NCBI RefSeq assembly: GCF_023343835.1
Contig: NC_064437.1
Location: 47,903,972 to 47,967,971, forward strand
Length of the DNA: 64,000 bases
Reading direction: 5' to 3'
DNA from: Lagopus muta
Taxonomy: Eukaryota; Chordata; Aves; Galliformes; Phasianidae
The notes under the pieces are model-generated. The model saw only the letters and a program-made list of their open reading frames with translations. It was not told the DNA's origin and ran no database searches. This document shows, in pieces, positions 10,478 to 38,940 of the stretch (positions within the stretch are counted from its first letter, which is position 1; every line of letters begins with the position of its first letter). Made by a program: the position numbers and the translations under genes.

Positions 10478-11014
10478 TGTCATGGTTTTGTGATTTTTGG
10501 CTTTCGGTATTCCACATCATAACATCATGTGGGGCACTGGGACTTTAACTGTCAATGCTCAAGTCTTGGGTACCTGCCCTGAAGAGAAGAAGAACTACAT
10601 TCCCCAGGGGACCTTGCGGTCAGGGAGAGGAGGTTTAACTCCTGGCAAGGTCACCTGATTTTTCTTTCTCGCCTGCCCTTTGTCATGGGCGCTGCTCCCG
10701 TCTCCCCGCTGCTCAACTGGACTGCGCATCTCACCTCAGCATTGTGGTGAGGCCTATCCACCTTTCGGACATTCTCTCCCTCTCTCATTATATTTGATTT
10801 ATTAGCTTCAATTCTGATTATATTGTATTATAGTGTGTTATCTTGCATTCCGATAATATACTTAGTAAACTAGTTTGTTTCTCCTCAGATCGGTGCCGCT
10901 GTTTTTAATTATTTTGGGATCCCCTGTTTCTTTTTTTCTGGAGGCGTGGATCTGCGGACCCCTCCGCCCCGCTCGTCACGGAACCAGGCCGAACCAGCCC
11001 GTAAACTGTTGACA
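10478..11014 (+). repeat. 3' LTR of the ENS-like provirus (537 bp)
   Basis: Preceded by a purine-rich tract and followed directly by the CTCAG target duplication and then the old 3' flank of CYP gene A, 83 nt from the gene A stop codon. Confidence 0.95.
10798..10803 (-). terminator. Antisense AATAAA inside the provirus 3' LTR, downstream of gene A
   Basis: Read on the minus strand, the plus-strand 3' LTR carries AATAAA about 295 nt past the stop codon of CYP gene A. Because the provirus separates gene A from its old 3' flank, this is the first canonical signal I see for its transcripts. Use of the site is inference. Confidence 0.35.
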
Positions 11015-11097
11015 CTCAGTCACATCAGGGTGGGCAATGACTGTCGTTCAAGAAGAGTTCTGATGTTGGAGGTGGCTAGACAACTGTCTTCACTTGT

Positions 11098-16808
<5,711 letters not shown>

Positions 16809-16872
16809 GGCAGGCTGAGGAAGGGATGCAAATTGTCAGATGAGTTTGAACTGGGACCTGCAAACCGGAGGT

Positions 16873-16880
16873 TATTTATA
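16873..16880 (-). promoter_or_regulatory. TATA box of CYP gene A
   Basis: The minus strand reads TATAAATA, ending 65 bp before the ATG. The same motif at the same distance occurs in all three genes, as expected for a TATA-driven, inducible liver P450 promoter. An ATTGG/CCAAT-type element (plus strand CAGCCAATATC, near 16909) lies just upstream. Confidence 0.75.
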
Positions 16881-16943
16881 AGCTGTAGAAGAAAAGCACG
16901 TGGATTAAATCAGCCAATATCACCTCCCTGATCCTGCTGAGGC

Positions 16944-16966
16944 AGCAGATTACTTATTAATCTGCT
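16944..16966 (-). promoter_or_regulatory. Palindromic promoter element of gene A (AGCAGATTA-N5-TAATCTGCT)
   Basis: Two perfect 9-base inverted arms separated by CTTAT, about 65 bp upstream of the TATA box. Such an AT-rich palindrome could bind a dimeric homeodomain-type factor (HNF1-like half-sites GATTA/TAATC), which would fit liver expression. The binding factor is inference only. Confidence 0.45.
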
Positions 16967-18816
16967 CAAGATTAGAATGAGAAAACTAGGGATGAACTCA
17001 TTGTTAACTCTGACTTTTTTAACACATAGAGCTTGTGTTCCTTTGGGTAATCATCCATGTGGTACCAATAATAATCTAATGCTGCCAAATGATCTCAAAA
17101 TGCAGAAATACTAGAGCCCATCTGCTGACTGCATGCTTGCTGTTGTCCTTATGCCTAGAGTGATTTCTGGCTGCTTCTCCAACATGTGTGCAGAGTGGAG
17201 GGAGCTGTGGATGAAATAGGGGCATCTTCACAAGTGTTTTATAGGTATTTCACCTTCACTTCTCGAACGGAGTGAGAACATTGGTCTGAGGTCATGCATG
17301 CAGATTTCCAGGGAAAAAACTGCATTTTCCCTGATCTCTTTTACGCAGTGCACAGTTTCCATAGCATTTGCTGGAAGATTTGAAAAGTTATCCACAAAGC
17401 ACAGAGCCCTGTGGCAGCGTGTGCTCTCCTTCAGCGTGTGATGGTTCAAGAAACTTTCCGAATATCCAGAGAAGATGTGAATGTCCGTGAAAGTTAATGT
17501 CACTCTGATCATAGAGTAACAGAATGAGAGCTTTTATTAGTAGTAGTTATTTAATAGAACAGAAAAGCATAGGTGATGTATTACACGTCCAACTACTCTA
17601 CCTCACACATACATAGTATCTAGACCCAGTTTCTGGGATACAAATTCTGAGACAAGACTGTGTGTTTGATATGCTTTAGTGAGGAAAGAGACGTGCGTCA
17701 GGAGTGTGCTGCAGCAGCAGCCCCTGCTCCGACTACTTTTGGGGCAGCCTCTATGCAAGGACACAGACAAGCAAGAGACTGTACCGGAGGCAAACCTGCA
17801 AGTGCGCCAGCACCTCTGGAAGGCATTCTTCTGCCTTTTGGCAGATCAAGCACATAGAAGAGGAAACTGGATGTTAAGTGGGCCTCTACACCACCTAAGA
17901 GGCCCAAGTGTACCAAAAAACAAAAATAACCTGTTGTGGTTTGACCCATCAGGCAGCTGAACACCACACAAACGTTTGCTTCTTCCCCCCGGGTGGGATG
18001 AGGGAGGGAACTGGAAAGAATAGGAGTTGTGGGTTGAGATCAAAACTATTCCCTGAGACAGAAGAGGAAAATGGAAACAAAAGTGCAGTGATAACTGTAT
18101 GTACAGGCTCAGTGTAATTACTCTCCTCTTGCTGACCAATGTACAGCAAGAATACAACTTGCTGCTGGCTGATAGCCAGGAGCAACACAAGGTCTCACTC
18201 CAAAATGCACAGTGTCAGTGTCTGCCTTACAAGACAAAGACTTTGCTATGACCAGGTGTATTAAGATCCATGAAAAATTCAGCATTCAATGATTTACAAA
18301 ACATGCATACTTGTAACATGCTATGCTGGTAGGGCTCAAGATAAGATAAAGATCTTGTTGTGATTCAGGTGATGGCCGAAATGCCATTTGACCAGTCAGC
18401 ACAAAAGATTTGGTTAAATATTTGTGTTTGAACTCACAGGACCCAAAACACAACTCAGTTGATGCAGGATCAAGCCAGTGACGTGACTTCTGCTCTTCAG
18501 TCAATTGGAATGTGCAGCACACTGTTACACCCTGGCTTGATCTTGGAAAGTGCAAGGAAGTTAATGTAGTATCAGCCTTGGTGTGGCTTGTGCAGTGACT
18601 CTAGCAGTAAACCACTGTGTTGTTGTTCCTGTTGGTGATCGTCTTTGAATAGAGCTTAGCTTTAAAGTGTAGTCAGCATTAAATGAGAAGAGGCCCTTCC
18701 CCAAGCCAGGCAGCAAGTCAGGAGCTGGGACAGTAAGGTGACAAGTGTGTGTGCTTTGCCAACAGTGCATACGTTCAAGAGAAATGATGATGTGCAACTG
18801 ACAATATAAAACCTCA

Positions 18817-18958
18817 GAAAGGCCCTGTGCAGCTGATTGGAACCAGGTGCACGACACAAATTCTGTCATACAGGAGCTTCGTCACTTCTACTCATTTGTG
18901 CCACTGAATGTCTCCCGTGCTACAACCACAGATGTCCCGCTCAGACTGTACCTCCTCC
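18817..18958 (+). pseudogene. Relic CYP2-family exon 7 (unit 2)
   Basis: Copy of the relic in unit 2. It reads NSVIQELRHFYSF, so an ELRH tetrapeptide stands where functional P450s have ExxR. This copy looks closer to the ancestral exon than that in unit 1. It is noncoding as far as can be seen. Confidence 0.7.
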
Positions 18959-19124
18959 ATTCAATCTGCTCCAAATTTTCTGTAAGTGATTGTGTTCAGG
19001 CCTTGAAGTTCAGGCCTGCTGGAAGAGGCTCAGAAGCAACTCTCTCTTTTCGTCTTTCAGAATTTGCAGGAAATCAGTGAGTTTAAATTACAGTCCCTGT
19101 CGCCTTTAATTTGGCGACCCTGAC

Positions 19125-19403
19125 TGAAGTCCCCCTGTGAACGTGTTCCAACAGCCCCGGTCAGTTTCACATGCTTTTCATGACACCAATATGGTGAGCG
19201 GCAAAATGGCATTAATTGCAAGCAGTACACCCTTCTTAAAGCTTTCCCCATATCTTAGTGCTACCAATCATCCTAACTGCAGTTATCTATGCCCAATAAA
19301 CATGTGGCATGTCTTGTCTTCAAAATACTTGTTGCCATGGATTCCTGAAGGCCAAGGTGCCCCTGAATACTGGCAGCTACCACAGCCCATACAGTTAACT
19401 ACA
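19125..19403 (-). mobile_element. Alpharetrovirus-type LTR fragment (ALV/EAV/ART-CH-like) in unit 2
   Basis: Read on the minus strand, a purine tract (AGGGAGGGGGAAA) is followed by TGTAGTTAAC, like the ALV tract and U3 start. Further on, GCCATTTTGCCGCTCACCATATTGGTG resembles the alpharetroviral R region in parts: GCCATTTT, CTCACCA and ATTGGTG. The fragment ends ..GGGGGACTTCA. The LTR is about 279 bp. The flanking 19404-19780 would be the adjacent noncoding internal part; no gene is seen in it. It occurs only in unit 2, replacing about 760 bp found in units 1 and 3. The family match is from memory, not a search. Confidence 0.65.
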
Positions 19404-19780
19404 TTTCCCCCTCCCTAAGCCCAAGCAAATCTACTACAACCTGAGAGGACCCTAATTGCATACACCTCGAAATCCCCGCCGTTGTGCCTATACATGCCAT
19501 TGTCCTCTCAGTTAAGCACTGCCCCATTACATCACAATGCGCCAAATAATCCTACTCTAATAACCCTAATAATCCTAATGTCTTAAACGTGAGTTCTACA
19601 TAAAGCTATATACTGCATTCTTAGATGATGCTAATTCATTCGTCTTAGCATTTGCCATATGAGTCATTTGTCTCAGCATACACTATGCTTATCTATGTAA
19701 TATACCTATATGCCTATATATAATATGACTATAAGTGTAAAGCATATTAATGTTAGACCTAATACAACTATAACTGAATA

Positions 19781-19890
19781 CCTCACCTAGACCCCATTTA
19801 AGGCCGACTGCCCCTGGGGAGGGATCTCTTTCTGGAGATTGCTCCCTTTGGAGTTTTTTTTTCCTGCAAGCCAAGGACACGGCTGAGCTT
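19781..19890 (+). repeat. TATGGGA-type LTR-like repeat, truncated, unit 2
   Basis: Only the right part (from CACCTAGACCCCATTTAAGG on) remains. The left part was removed where the alpharetroviral sequence replaced it. Confidence 0.55.
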
Positions 19891-21323
19891 TTTATTTTTT
19901 ATTATCTGTTTCCACCATGGTAATCCTTCTACTTATACCACCTGTGAAGTACCGGCCTGTCCATGCCGCTCTGCTATTTGTATGTATGTTGATTGTACAC
20001 TTTACACTTGGGTGGGAATGGTGGCTTTACCACAAGGGTGTTGTTCCTCTCTTTTTCTGGAAGGAGTTAAACTGTGTTTCTTTCAGATCTCAGACTCTCT
20101 TCTTCTTTGCCTTAGAAGGAAGTGTCTACAGCAGTGACTGTTAGTGCCTTTGCTTTCCTGAAGGCCTCTTTTGTTGTAGCAGAGCCTACAGTTTTGTTTT
20201 TTGCTTCTGCCTCTGCATTCATTATGCTCAAGTGCCCAACTTGGGAGTGTCTCAGTCATGCTGGAACACATCTGCCGTTTACTGATTAATGTCATATTAA
20301 CTTAGAATGGTGGCTCAGGCAAGTGCAGCTGCCCTGCTAGGGGAAACAGCTCAAGTGGCTTTTTTGTTTGTTTCTTGGGGTGTTTCATGGACAAGAAACT
20401 CAGGGACCTCTTTAGTGGGCCTGAACCCTGCTGGTTCTGTCCTCTGTTACCACTTGGCCAACTGGCTGACGCTTCCAAAGATGCTTTCCAGCTCCCTAGC
20501 AACTCTTTATCCTTCCAGACGTTCTTAAGTTCTGTGAGATGTATCTGGGAATTAATAGCAACAGGGCAAAGAATGAATTAATCAAGGTTAAAGCCACTCT
20601 TTGTGTTGCTAAGTGACAAGGCTTTGTGTCAAATCTGCCATGGGAAGTCAAGTAGCCCGGCCTCTGTAAATAGTTCTGCAAATAAGTTACAATTTTCTGT
20701 GTACTGTCCCACCAGAAGTAAGAGCCTTGACAGCACTGAGCGTGAGCAGGCACAGAGAAAGAGCATTATGGCTGCATGGAGAGATAGACTAATTGCCTGT
20801 TATTGTTTTCAGCAATGTTTTCCAGTTTAGCAGGTGACAAAACATCTGACCCTTAATCTCTCAGGAAGTGCTAATACCACTTTGTGTTTGTTAAGGTGAA
20901 TTCAGTGGAAATGCAAGCAGCCATTGGTTGCACTTGCACTGCTGCTTGTACCACGGCACAGTGAGATGCCAGGTGAGACTGGTAGGGCACGGCTTTGGTG
21001 CTTCTCTGTATGATGGTGGAGTCTTTGGGAGCTACAGCTTCTTTTTTTTTTTTTCTTTTTTTTTTTTTTCTCCTCCCTTTTGCTGCTTGGCACAGGCTGC
21101 CTTCTTGTCTGTTCCGCATGGAGGAAAGTGTCTGGAACAGGCAGGTTGCCTCCCAAGCCACTTAGCCATGGCAAAGTTGAACGAAGCACAATGAGCTTTC
21201 CCTTTTTTTTTTGTCTTTCAGACAAAATCCCTTTTCTTTTTCCCCTTTTTGACAGGTAGACTTCTAACAGTTGGTCCAGGTTACAAATTCTAACAAGATA
21301 GATGATATTTTTCATGTATTTTC

Positions 21324-21329
21324 TTTATT
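21324..21329 (-). terminator. Candidate polyadenylation signal for CYP gene B
   Basis: AATAAA on the minus strand about 770 nt past the stop codon. A closer ATTAAA variant lies near 21750-21760 on the same strand. Which one is used cannot be told from sequence. Confidence 0.3.
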
Positions 21330-22097
21330 TGTTTGTCTGTCAATCTGTGATATATATTTGCTTCGAACTTTTGTAGCACCAAACAAATAACTCGTGGTAT
21401 TTCAAGGCTATTAACACAGCGAAAGAAATGAACATTTGGCTGCTTACCTACACATTCATTAATGCCTCTGTGGTGACATTTCAAGTGCTGTATTATTCCA
21501 CATAGCTCAGACTCAGCTCTGTCACTGCAATTACAGTAAGCTATACACTGCAGAGAATGTGATCAATCTGGGAACTGCCAGTCCTACATTTCTTTGTTAG
21601 CTCATAGAAAGCCTTTACCTGAAGCTCGTCAAGTTTCCTCAGTGATTCTTACATACTTCAAAAAAGTAATGGGGAGATTCAAGCTGCATTCATGGAGATC
21701 CCAGCGTTATTTCATGCTCTTTTCTCTCAATGAGCAGTGCTTAATTGCACTTTTAATTCTGACAGGCCCAGTAAGTGCAGTCCAGCCAGTTCCCACATGG
21801 TTAGTGAGAGCGGAGGTTTTCTAGATGGTGTCTTAAAGCCAGAATGCATTTCTTCTAAATGGGTGAAAAGAAATAGTCAAGGCGTGTACCTATTTTGGAC
21901 AGCGTGTGGGAGTCTAAGCTTTGTGGAGGATTGTTTTCTGCTGGAGCATGTCCTTCCAGGATCACATAGAAAAGCATAAATCATCTGTCTGTAAAGAATT
22001 TAGGAAGTTATCTGAGTGTCTCAGTCACATCAGGGTAGGCAATGACTGTTGTTCAAGAAGAGTTCTGATGTTGGAGGTGGCAACTGTCTTCACTTGT

Positions 22098-27482
<5,385 letters not shown>

Positions 27483-27546
27483 GGCAGGCTGAGGAAGGGA
27501 TGCAAATTGTCAGATGAGTTTGAACTGGGACCTGCAAACTGGAGGT

Positions 27547-27554
27547 TATTTATA
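27547..27554 (-). promoter_or_regulatory. TATA box of CYP gene B
   Basis: TATAAATA on the minus strand, 65 bp before the ATG of gene B. The flanking bases match gene A. Confidence 0.75.
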
Positions 27555-27617
27555 AGCTGTAGAAGAAAAGCACGTGGATTAAATCAGCCAATATCACCTC
27601 CCTGTTCCTGCTGAAAC

Positions 27618-27640
27618 AGCAGATTACTTATTAATCTGCT
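27618..27640 (-). promoter_or_regulatory. Palindromic promoter element of gene B
   Basis: Same 9-base inverted arms and CTTAT spacer as in gene A, at the same place relative to the TATA box. In gene C the left arm is cut by a small deletion (around 38706), leaving only GATTA-N5-TAATC. Confidence 0.45.
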
Positions 27641-29494
27641 CAAGATTAGAATGAGCAAATTAGGGATGAACACATTGTTAACTCTGACTTTTTTAACACA
27701 TACAGCTTGTGTTCCTTTTGTTAATCATCCATGTGGTACCAATAATAATCTAATGCTGCCAAATGATCTCAAAATGCAGAAATAGTAGAGCCCATCTGCT
27801 GAATGTATGCTTGCTCTTGTCCTTATGCCTAGGGTGATTTCTGGCTGCTTCTCCAACATGTGTGCAGAGTGGAGGGAGCTGTGGATGAAATAGGGGCATC
27901 TTCACAAGTGTTTTATAGGTATTTCACCTTCACTTCTCGAACGGAGTGAGAACATTGGTCTGAGGTCACGCATGCAGATTTCCAGGGAAAAAACTGCATT
28001 TTCCCTGATCTCTTTTACGCAGTGCACAGTACCCATAGCATTTGCTGGAAGATTTGAAAGGTTATCCACAAAGCACAGAGCCCTGTGGCAGCCTGTGCTC
28101 TCCTTCGATGTGTGATGGGTCAAGAAACTTTCTGAATATCCAGAGAAGATGTGAAGATCCATGAAAGTTAATGGGATTCTGATCAGGGTGTAACAGAATG
28201 AGAGGTTTTATTAGTAGTAGTTATTTAAGAGAACAGAAAAGCATAGGTGATGTATTACACTTCTGACTACTCTTCCTCACACGTAACATAGTATCCAGAT
28301 CTAGTTTCTGGCATACAAATTCTGAGACAAGACTGTGTGTTTGATATGCTTTAGTGAGGAATGAGACGTGTGTCAGGAGTGTGCTGCAGCAGCAGCCCCT
28401 GCTCCGACGACTTTTGGGGCAGCCTCTATGCAAGGACACAGAAAAGCAAGAGACTGTACTGGAGGGAAACCTGCAAGTGCGCCAGCACCTCTGGAAGGCA
28501 TTCTTCTGCCTTCTGGCAGATCAAGCACATAGAAGAGGAAACTGGATGTTAAGTGGGCCTCTACACCACCTAAGAGGTCCAAGAGTACCAAAAAACGAAA
28601 ATAACCTGTTGTGGTTTGACCCATCAGGCAGCTGAACACCACACAAACGTTTGCTTCTTCCCCCCGGGTGGGATGAGGGAGGGAACTGGAAAGAACAGGA
28701 GTTGTGGGTTGAGATCAAAACTATTTCCTGAGACAGAAGAGGAAAATGGAAACAAAAGTGCAGTGATAACTGTATGTACAGGCTCAGTGTAATTACTCTC
28801 CTCTTGCTGACCAATGTACAGCGAGAATACAACTTGCTGCCGGCTGACAGCCAGGAGCAACACAAGGTCTCACTCCAAAATGCACAGTGTCAGTGTCTGC
28901 CTTACAAGACAAAGACTTTGCTATGACCAGGTGTATTAAGATCCATGAAAAATTCAGCATTCAATGATTTACAAAACATGCATACTTGTAACATGCTATG
29001 CTGGTAGGGCTCGAGATAAGAAAAAGACCTTGTTGTTATCTTTCAGGTGATTGTAGAAATGCCATTTGACCAGCCAGCACAAAAGATTTGGTTAAATATT
29101 TGTGTTTGAACTCACAGGACCCAAAACACAACTCAGTTGATGCAGGATCAAGCCAGTGACGTGACTTCTGCTCTTCAGTCAATTGGAATGTGCAGCACAC
29201 TGTTACACCCTGGCTTGATCTTGGAAAGTGCAAGGAAGTTAATGTAGTATCAGCCTTGGTGTGGCTTGTGCAGTGACCCTAGCAGTAAACCACTGTGTTG
29301 TTGTTCCTGTTGGTGATCGTCTTTGAATAGAGCTTAGCTTTAAAGTGTAGTCAGCATTAAATGAGAAGAGGCCCTTCCCCAAGCCAGGCAGCAAGTCAGG
29401 AGCTGGGACAGTAAGGTGACAAGTGTGCGTGCTTTGCCAACAGTGCATACGTTCAAGAGAAATGATGATGTGCAACTGACAATATAAAACCTCA

Positions 29495-29636
29495 GAAAGG
29501 CCCTGTGCAGCTGATTGGAACCAGGTGCACAACACAAATTCTGTCATACAGGAGCTTCGTCACTTCTACTCATTTGTGCCACTGAATGTCTCCCGTGCTA
29601 CAACCACAGATGTCCCGCTCAGACTGTACCTCCTCC
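29495..29636 (+). pseudogene. Relic CYP2-family exon 7 (unit 3)
   Basis: Third copy, nearly identical to unit 2 in this stretch (NSVIQELRHF, then PLNVSRATTTD). Its presence in all three units shows the fossil exon was already part of the ancestral unit before the tandem expansion. Confidence 0.7.
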
Positions 29637-30410
29637 ATTCAATCTGCTCCAAATTTTCTGTAAGTGATTGTGTTCAGGCCTTGAAGTTCAGGCCTGCTGG
29701 AAGAGGCTCAGAAGCAACTCTCTCTTTTCCTCTTTCAGAATTTGCAGGAAATCAGTGAGTTTAAATTAGAGTCCCAAAAGATTAGAGCTTGAGAAGCCTT
29801 CTGATGGAAACTACTTCGGCTTGGCTCAAAGCTGTGCATGCAGCCATTATTTTTTAATAGTTAATACAAGATGAATGTATGTGCTTAACTAACATGGGAG
29901 GTGGAGATATTGGTATCACGTCCAGGAAACAAAGCAACGGATACCAAATCTGGTGATAAGCATTTGCTGACAGTCAGTGATTTCTGTCTTAATACGCAGA
30001 GCCTTGATTAAGGCTGAAATAACCTGAGCTTTGAGATGACATCAGTAGGGAATTTAGGAAAGCTGTCTCATGCAAAGTTATTGGATAGGCCCAACACTGA
30101 AAAAGGTGGAAGCCTCCACCCTCTAATGCAGGGTCTTTGTGTTTGTTAATCTCAGGTATCTGAGTATGCACTGTCATGGAGAAGTGAAGGCCAAACGGCA
30201 GTAGGGAACAGAGGTTCCTGCAGTGAACAAGTTACATTTGAAGAAATCAGGTAAGTGCAATGCAGACTTCATGCCTAGGTTTTGACAACTTAATTTCAGC
30301 TACTTGGATACCCATTCTGTATGTTTACTACGTAGGATGCTGCTGTCTGTATTCCCTGCACTGAGACAAATCCAGCTCCAGCTCCAGCTCCAGCTCAGTC
30401 CATTTCTTGG

Positions 30411-30650
30411 TGTATGGGACCTGCTGAATCACAGCCTGAACCTCTGATTGACCACCTGAGGCGAGCACTGAGTCAGCCCTGGGAGCACAGGTGAAGGCAG
30501 TTCAGCTGTGTGACTGGAAGGGTTGGAGCCTGGCTGCACCTCACCTAGACCCCATTTAAGGCCGACTGCCCCTGGGGAGGGATCCCTTTCTGGAGATTGC
30601 TCCCTTTGGAGTTTTTTTTTCCTGCAAGCCAAGGACACGGCTGAGTTTCC
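30411..30650 (+). repeat. TATGGGA-type LTR-like repeat, unit 3
   Basis: Near-identical to the unit 1 copy, so it predates the tandem duplication. Confidence 0.6.
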
Positions 30651-32080
30651 CTTTTTTTTTTTTTTATTATCTGTTTCCACCATGGTAATCCCTCTAGTTA
30701 TACAACCTAAGATGTACTGGCTTGTCCATGCTCTGCTATTTGTATGTTTGTTGATTGCACACTTTACACTTGGATGGGAATGGTGGCTTTAAGGCAAGTG
30801 TGCTGTTCCTATCTTTTTCTGGGAGGAGTTAAACTGTGTTTCTTTCAGATCTCAGACTCTCTTCTTCTTTGCCTTAGAAGGAAGTGTCTACAGCAGTGAC
30901 TGTTAGTGCCTTTGCTTTCCTGAAGGCCTCTTTTGTTGTAGCAGAGCCTACAGTTTTGTTTTTTGCTGCTGCCTCTGCATTCATTATGCTCAAGTGCCCA
31001 ACTTGGGAGTGTCTCAGTCATGCTGGAACACATCTGCCGTTTACTGATTAATGTCATATTAACTTAGAATGGTGGCTCAGGCAAGTGCAGCTGCCCTGCT
31101 AGGGGAAACAGCTCAAGTGGCTTTTTTGTTTGTTTCTTGGGGTGTTTCATGGACAAGAAACTCAGGGACCTCTTTAGTGGGCCTGAACCCTGCTGGTTCT
31201 GTCCTCTGTTACCACTTGGCCAACTGGCTGACGCTTCCAAAGATGCTTTCCAGCTCCCTAGCAACTCTTTATCCTTCCAGACGTTCTTAAGTTCTGTGAG
31301 ATGTATCTGGGAATTAATAGCAACAGGGCAAAGAATGAATTAATCAAGGTTAAAGCCACTCTTTGTGTTGCTAAGTGACAAGGCTTTGTGTCAAATCTGC
31401 CATGGGAAGTCAAGTAGCCCGGCCTCTGTAAATAGTTCTGCAAATAAGTTACAATTTTCTGTGTACTGTCCCACCAGAAGTAAGAGCCTTGACAGCACTG
31501 AGCGTGAGCAGGCACAGAGAAAGAGCATTATGGCTGCATGGAGAGATAGACTAATTGCCTGTTATTGTTTTCAGCAATGTTTTCCAGTTTAGCAGGTGAC
31601 AAAACATCTGACCCTTAATCTCTCAGGAAGTGCTAATACCACTTTGTGTTTGTTAAGGTGAATTCAGTGGAAATGCAAGCAGCCATTGGTTGCACTTGCA
31701 CTGCTGCTTGTACCACGGCACAGTGAGATGCCAGGTGAGACTGGTAGGGCACGGCTTTGGTGCTTCTCTGTATGATGGTGGAGTCTTTGGGAGCTACAGC
31801 TTCTTTTTTTTTTTTTTTTTTTTTTTCTCCTCCCTTTTGCTGCTTGGCACAGGCTGCCTTCTTGTCTGTTCCGCATGGAGGAAAGTGTCTGGAACAGGCA
31901 GGTTGCCTCCCAAGCCACTTAGCCATGGCAAAGTTGAACGAAGCACAATAAGCTTTCCCTTCTTTTTTTGTCTTTCAGACAAAATCCCTTTTCTTTTTCC
32001 CCTTTTTGACAGGTAGACTTCTAACAGTTGGTCCAGGTTACAAATTCTAACAAGATAGATGATATTTTTCATGTATTTTC

Positions 32081-32086
32081 TTTATT
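32081..32086 (-). terminator. Candidate polyadenylation signal for CYP gene C
   Basis: AATAAA on the minus strand, equivalent to the gene B site and about 775 nt past the stop. The equivalent segment is deleted from unit 1, so gene A has no such site in its old 3' flank. Confidence 0.3.
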
Positions 32087-32859
32087 TGTTTGTCTGTCAA
32101 TCTGTGATATATATTTGCTTCGAACTTTTGTAGCACCAAACAAATAACTCGTGGTATTTCAAGGCTATTAACACAGCGAAAGAAATGAACATTTGGCTGC
32201 TTACCTACACATTCATTAATGCCTCTGTGGTGACATTTCAAGTGCTGTATTATTCCACATAGCTCAGACTCAGCTCTGTCACTGCAATTACAGTAAGCTA
32301 TACACTGCAGAGAACGTGATCAATCTGGGAACTGCCAGTCCTACATCTCTTTGTTAGCTCATAGAAACCCTTTACCTGAAGCTCGTCAAGTTTCCTCAGT
32401 GATTCTTACATACTTCAAAAAAGTAACGGGAAGATTCAAGCCGCATTCGTGGAGATGCCAGCATTATTTCATGCTCTTTTCTCTCAATGAGCAGTGCTTA
32501 ATTGTACTTTTAATTCTGACAGGCCCAGTAAGTGCAGTCCAGCCAGTTCCCACATGGTTAGTGAGAGCGGAGGTTTTCTAGATGGTGTCTTAAAGCCAGA
32601 ATGCATTTCTTCTAAATGAGTGAAAAGAAGTAGTCAAGGCGTGTACCTATTTTGGACAGCGTGTGGGAGTCTAAGCTTTGTGGAGGATTGTTTTCTGCTG
32701 GAGCATGTCCTTCCAGGATCACATAGAAAAGCATAAATCATCTGTCTGTAAAGAATTTAGGAAGTTATCTGAGTGTCTCAGTCACATCAGGGTGGGCAAT
32801 GACTGTCGTTCAAGAAGAGTTCTGATGTTGGAGGTGGCTAGACAACTGTCTTCACTTGT

Positions 32860-38576
<5,717 letters not shown>

Positions 38577-38640
38577 GGCAGGCTGAGGAAGGGATGCAAA
38601 TTGTCAGATGAGTTTGAACTGGGACCTGCAAACTGGAGGT

Positions 38641-38648
38641 TATTTATA
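38641..38648 (-). promoter_or_regulatory. TATA box of CYP gene C
   Basis: TATAAATA on the minus strand, 65 bp before the ATG of gene C. The proximal promoter is conserved to about 60 bp further upstream, after which a short deletion alters a palindromic element. Confidence 0.75.
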
Positions 38649-38940
38649 AGCTGTAGAAGAAAAGCACGTGGATTAAATCAGCCAATATCACCTCCCTGTT
38701 CCTGCTGATTACTTATTAATCTGCTCAAGATTAGAATGAGCAAACGAGGGATGAACTCATTGTTAACTCTGACTTTTTTTAACACATAGAGCTTGTGCTC
38801 CTTTGGGTAATCATCCATGTGGTACCAATAATAATCTAATGCTGCCAAATGATCTCAAAATGCAGAAATACTAGAGCTCATCTGCTGAATGTATGCTTGA
38901 ACTCTTGCTGTTGCCTTATGCCTAGAATAATTCTTGCTGA

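Larger units (their letters stand above)
4389..11014 (+). mobile_element. Endogenous retrovirus, ERV-L-like, resembling ENS-1/ERNI (Soprano) family
   Basis: A provirus of 6626 bp with LTRs at 4389-4925 and 10478-11014, each starting TGTCA and ending TGACA, flanked by the 5-bp duplication CTCAG (4384-4388 and 11015-11019). Units 2 and 3 show the uninterrupted site. Order: 5' LTR, primer site, leader, coiled-coil/gag region, protease, reverse transcriptase, RNase H, integrase, purine tract, 3' LTR. Only about 105 bp separate the last pol codon from the 3' LTR, so there is no env. All pol parts are broken by frameshifts or stops. The heptad-rich N-terminal gag portion and pol style recall the galliform ENS-1/ERNI family and class III (ERV-L) elements; that assignment is from memory of the families. 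Confidence 0.9.

Noticed and set aside
19110-19127. TTTGGCGACCCTGACT on the plus strand, resembling a retroviral tryptophan-tRNA primer site
   Set aside because: The adjacent LTR reads on the opposite strand and no plus-strand LTR ends here, so a genuine primer site is not supported.
19440-19780. Stretch that at first looked like mitochondrial DNA (many TAATCC/CTAATA runs)
   Set aside because: No recognisable mitochondrial gene or tRNA. It adjoins an alpharetroviral-type purine tract and LTR and is better explained as retroviral noncoding sequence or AT-rich filler.
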